64,000 nucleotides of DNA from Straminergon stramineum (taxonomy: Eukaryota; Streptophyta; Bryopsida; Hypnales; Calliergonaceae), in contig OY987271.1 of the NCBI GenBank assembly GCA_963920665.1, positions 14,449,350 through 14,513,349 on the forward strand, written 5' to 3'. The notes beneath the pieces are model-generated. The model was not told the DNA's origin. It did no database searches and saw only the letters and a list, made by a program, of their open reading frames with translations. A program made the position numbers and the translations under genes. Below, piece after piece: positions 61,321-64,000 of the stretch. Position 1 is the first letter of the stretch; the number at the start of each line of letters is the position of its first letter.

Positions 61321-63349
61321 TAATCAGGAGTGAAGATAGTGAAGGCTGTCTTTTGAGTGGATAGTGACGAAGGCTGTCTGAGGTAATTAAAATTGGATTC
61401 AATTTTAATTGCATAGCCCCCTACTTCATGGGGAAAAATAGTATCCCCCCTCACTCTTGTATTTTTGAAAACAAAGTCGTCTGACAATCGATATGGGATA
61501 ATCCGTATCGGTTTTCATATTTGTTTTCCGTATCCGTATCTATTTCCGTATCCATATCCATGTATATATGGTGTATGTATGGTATTAGGATCAACGGCAA
61601 GGAAGGGGGTGTTTTTATTTTTTTTCAAAAATGATCAATGGCTACTAATTTTTTGGGGGAGGGGAGGCTAATTAATTAAGTAAGAAGTGCTCTATCTTTT
61701 GAGTGGATAGTTACTCTAATTGTGTAGAAAAAAAAAGATTCATAGAAAAATGTTCACATGCCAGCCATCAAACAAGATGAAGGCAATTAAGATTATCTTG
61801 GAAGATTAAACAAAATTGAAGTGTACTGAAAAAAGCAAGATTCAGGCAACATTTAGACTGAGCCTGGTAAACGTGTGAAAGTTCAAGCAACGCTTAGGCA
61901 ACCACGTCAAAAGCGGATGTTTTGTGTCCGATGGATGACAAAGAATCTCTCCATGTAGGACAAAACTAAGACTATTTATCCTTGGAATTTTGTGAAAAAA
62001 GGGTAAGTCTTCAACAATAGTATGACTTCCAATGAATATTTTTGATTTTTTGAAAGTGGATGATGTCATACAGTTCCAAAAGGGAAGATTTCCATGGTCA
62101 CCCATCCATTCTTTAAAGGGTTAATGAAGAGAATCATGTACCAATGAAGACAGTCATCCCTCAGCTTGCCAGTAAGCCACCGGCCACATGTGGACGAGCA
62201 AAGTCAGCAAACCCTTTTCCTCGAATGGAATAAAGATTCATCAAGTGCTAACCAATCGGCAATTCAGGAAATTAGATTCCTCAAGTGGGCGCTGGAAATC
62301 AGCAAACCACTCTTGCACCTTCATTGTAGTTAACCCATAATCGCTGAGGCAGAAGTTTTTTGTTTGATGAATGACAAGGAATTCTCATGTATGGGACACA
62401 AGTGCAACTATTCATCCTCGAAATTAGGGATGGAAAGGAGAGATATTCTATACTAGTTTGACTCCCAATGGGTATTTTTGATTCTTTTAAAGTAGATGAT
62501 GTCACATGGTGCCAGAACACATGATGATTTCTATGGGGACCAACCTGGTGTTCAAAGATTAAAGAAGATAACCCATTTTTGATCAACCTCCCATTCTCGC
62601 AACTGAGACTGCTAAATTTCTGATCAACTGTGGTGTAGGTGACAGCTCACAAAGAGCAAGAATAGTAGAAGCAATGAAAATGTCTAGGAGGTGAACATCA
62701 AAACTGTACAATGATCACAGCATGTACATTGAAAGCCACAATGATCACTTACATTGGTTTTCTAATCAACCTATGGTTGGAAATAGGTTTGCCTACATAT
62801 CAAGAATGGTGCAAATAGAATCTTCACGAAAAAAATTCATCATAAGTTAGTTTTTGAGGAAAAAATGTAAAAAATTATGAAATCCTTTTGAAACCTACTT
62901 CTCTACATGGAAAACAAATTTCCTCAACCTTCCCCATGCCGCATATAGGCTGAATTGCTTAACTCCTCAACGACGAGGTGAACGTTTTTTGTCCAATGAA
63001 TGACAAGAAATTCTCATGTGTAGGACAGAAGTACAACTATTCATCCTTGGAATTAGAGGTGGAAAGGGAAGATCTTCTACAAGAGTTTGACTCACAATGT
63101 GTATTTTTGATTTTTTTTAAAGTAGATGATGTTACATGGTTCCAAAATGGCTGATTTCCACAATCACCAACCCAGCGTTCAAAGGTTAAGTAGTCAAAAA
63201 TGGGTGATCATCCTCATAGATTGTCAACTCCTTTGGCAAGCCTGGAAATTGTTTGTCAATGAACATATTGTACAATACTTTGACTTTAGGGCATTCATTG
63301 CATATGAAAGAAGTATGTTAGGCACTGCTCTTAAAATCTACAGTACATG
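61321..63349. repeat. Repeat-filled spacer, three copies of the 15.6-kb repeat
   Basis: 61840-62230, about 62340-62570 and about 62940-63190 are successive homologs of 15640-16140, all with TTCATCCTTGGAATT-like and AAAGTAGATGATG blocks. 61490-61570 has CCGTATCC-like short runs. No gene seen. Confidence 0.6.
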
Positions 63350-63877
63350 TAAGGTAAACCAACCTATGATAGGCAAAATGACCGGTTTGCATTGTTCCCA
63401 TTTTTGAAAATTTAGAATTTTTTTACCATATAAAGGCAAACATGAGAAATAGAGAGAGCAATTGAAATTTGATTTTTTTTGACAAAGTATGAATTTTTTT
63501 TGAATTTTTGAAGCGTGCTGCCCAGTTAGCCCATAACAATTGGTAGACTACTCCAAAACCATCAAAAAGTGTATCCATCATGGTCATCACACCACCTAAA
63601 GCAATAACAATATTTTCTAACATGGGCATGACATAAAAGAATAAAAAATTTAATTCTTGTAATGAATATACACTAGAAAGGTGGAAGTTCCTAAAGCAAT
63701 CACTAATAACTCCATCACCATCACCCTAAGCAATGATTTTGACCATTAACCTACCTAATGAAGTCCTAATTTCATTTTTTAGATAAAGTCTACCATGAAT
63801 TGATGGAAGATTGTAATGGGTGATTTTGTAGGTGTTTGCATTAGAGAGTTGGCTTGTCATGGGCTGATTTACCTTAT
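63350..63877 (-). mobile_element. TIR element related to 45549-46050
   Basis: Starts GTAAGGTAAACCAACC and ends GGGCTGATTTACCTTAT, inverted ends with a few mismatches. The interior shares an inverted TTTGACAAAGTATGAATTT block with the 45.5-kb element. 528 bp, no coding frame. Confidence 0.6.
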
Positions 63878-64000
63878 ATGCAATCCCATTGGCAAAAGCC
63901 CCAACATTATACTTACAACCTTATACGGCATTTTGGTGATTCTATGTATAGTTGCCAAAACAAAGCATGAGGTTTCAATGAAATCCCTTCCTCCCATTTC

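Noticed and set aside
1..64000. tRNA, rRNA, CRISPR or bacterial operon features
   Set aside because: Reading through the window I saw none. The intron-exon genes and repeat types are those of a plant nuclear genome. A tRNA scan was not possible by eye, so a single tRNA could be missed.

Overview
This window looks like nuclear DNA of a land plant, probably a non-flowering one. All the real genes have GT-AG introns. One gene is a chloroplast-targeted lysine-pathway enzyme of plant type. The immune-receptor gene begins with an alpha/beta-hydrolase domain instead of TIR or coiled-coil; that hydrolase-NB-ARC-LRR (HNL) arrangement was described from the liverwort Marchantia and is not an angiosperm type. 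Most of the window is AT-rich intergenic DNA full of decayed transposons and gene fragments, as in a medium to large, repeat-rich genome. The species cannot be named from the sequence alone.

Layout. (1) 0.3-6.5 kb is a gene-bearing end. On the minus strand are a doubtful cysteine-rich exon, a complete three-exon gene for a 155-residue secreted protein of unknown family, and a complete eight-exon gene for 4-hydroxy-tetrahydrodipicolinate reductase (345 residues with transit peptide). (2) 6.5-12 kb holds AT-rich repeats: two TTAA-flanked elements and a CACTA-type MITE with exact 3-bp target duplications. (3) 12.5-15.6 kb is a broken intron-containing inositol-polyphosphate kinase (ITPK) gene on the minus strand, with one exon echoed at 60.7 kb. 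(4) 16-20.7 kb holds a 54-bp tandem array and two copies of a long dispersed repeat. (5) 21.5-26.8 kb is the HNL receptor gene on the plus strand. It has complete NB-ARC motifs and about 31 nearly identical LRR units, but several stops and frameshifts make it a pseudogene in this assembly. (6) 26.9-38.8 kb is a nested block of Mutator-like insertions with similar termini, filled with a palindromic satellite. The outermost insertion splits a ZZ zinc-finger coding segment. (7) 39-51 kb is repeats and small DNA elements. (8) 52.5-54 kb is a broken NAA35/MAK10-like gene (NatC subunit) on the plus strand. (9) 55.1-56.1 kb is a 429-bp perfectly spaced inverted repeat with TATA-like boxes facing each other. 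(10) 56-64 kb holds further TIR elements, an hAT transposase remnant, the second ITPK fragment and degenerate repeats.

The genes form no common pathway. The lysine enzyme is housekeeping and the secreted protein is unassigned. The HNL, ITPK, NAA35 and ZZ-finger copies are decayed, and those with more than one recognised exon keep their introns, so they arose by DNA-level duplication or capture rather than retroposition. The strongest points for follow-up are the HNL pseudogene with a substituted catalytic serine and a homogenised LRR array, the long foldback with convergent promoter-like motifs, the 11.9-kb nested insertion with a readable empty site, and the family of elements with CCCCTAAA termini and TTAA/TTAT target duplications. 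Intron-exon models were built by eye from splice signals and reading frame; no alignment or database search was run.
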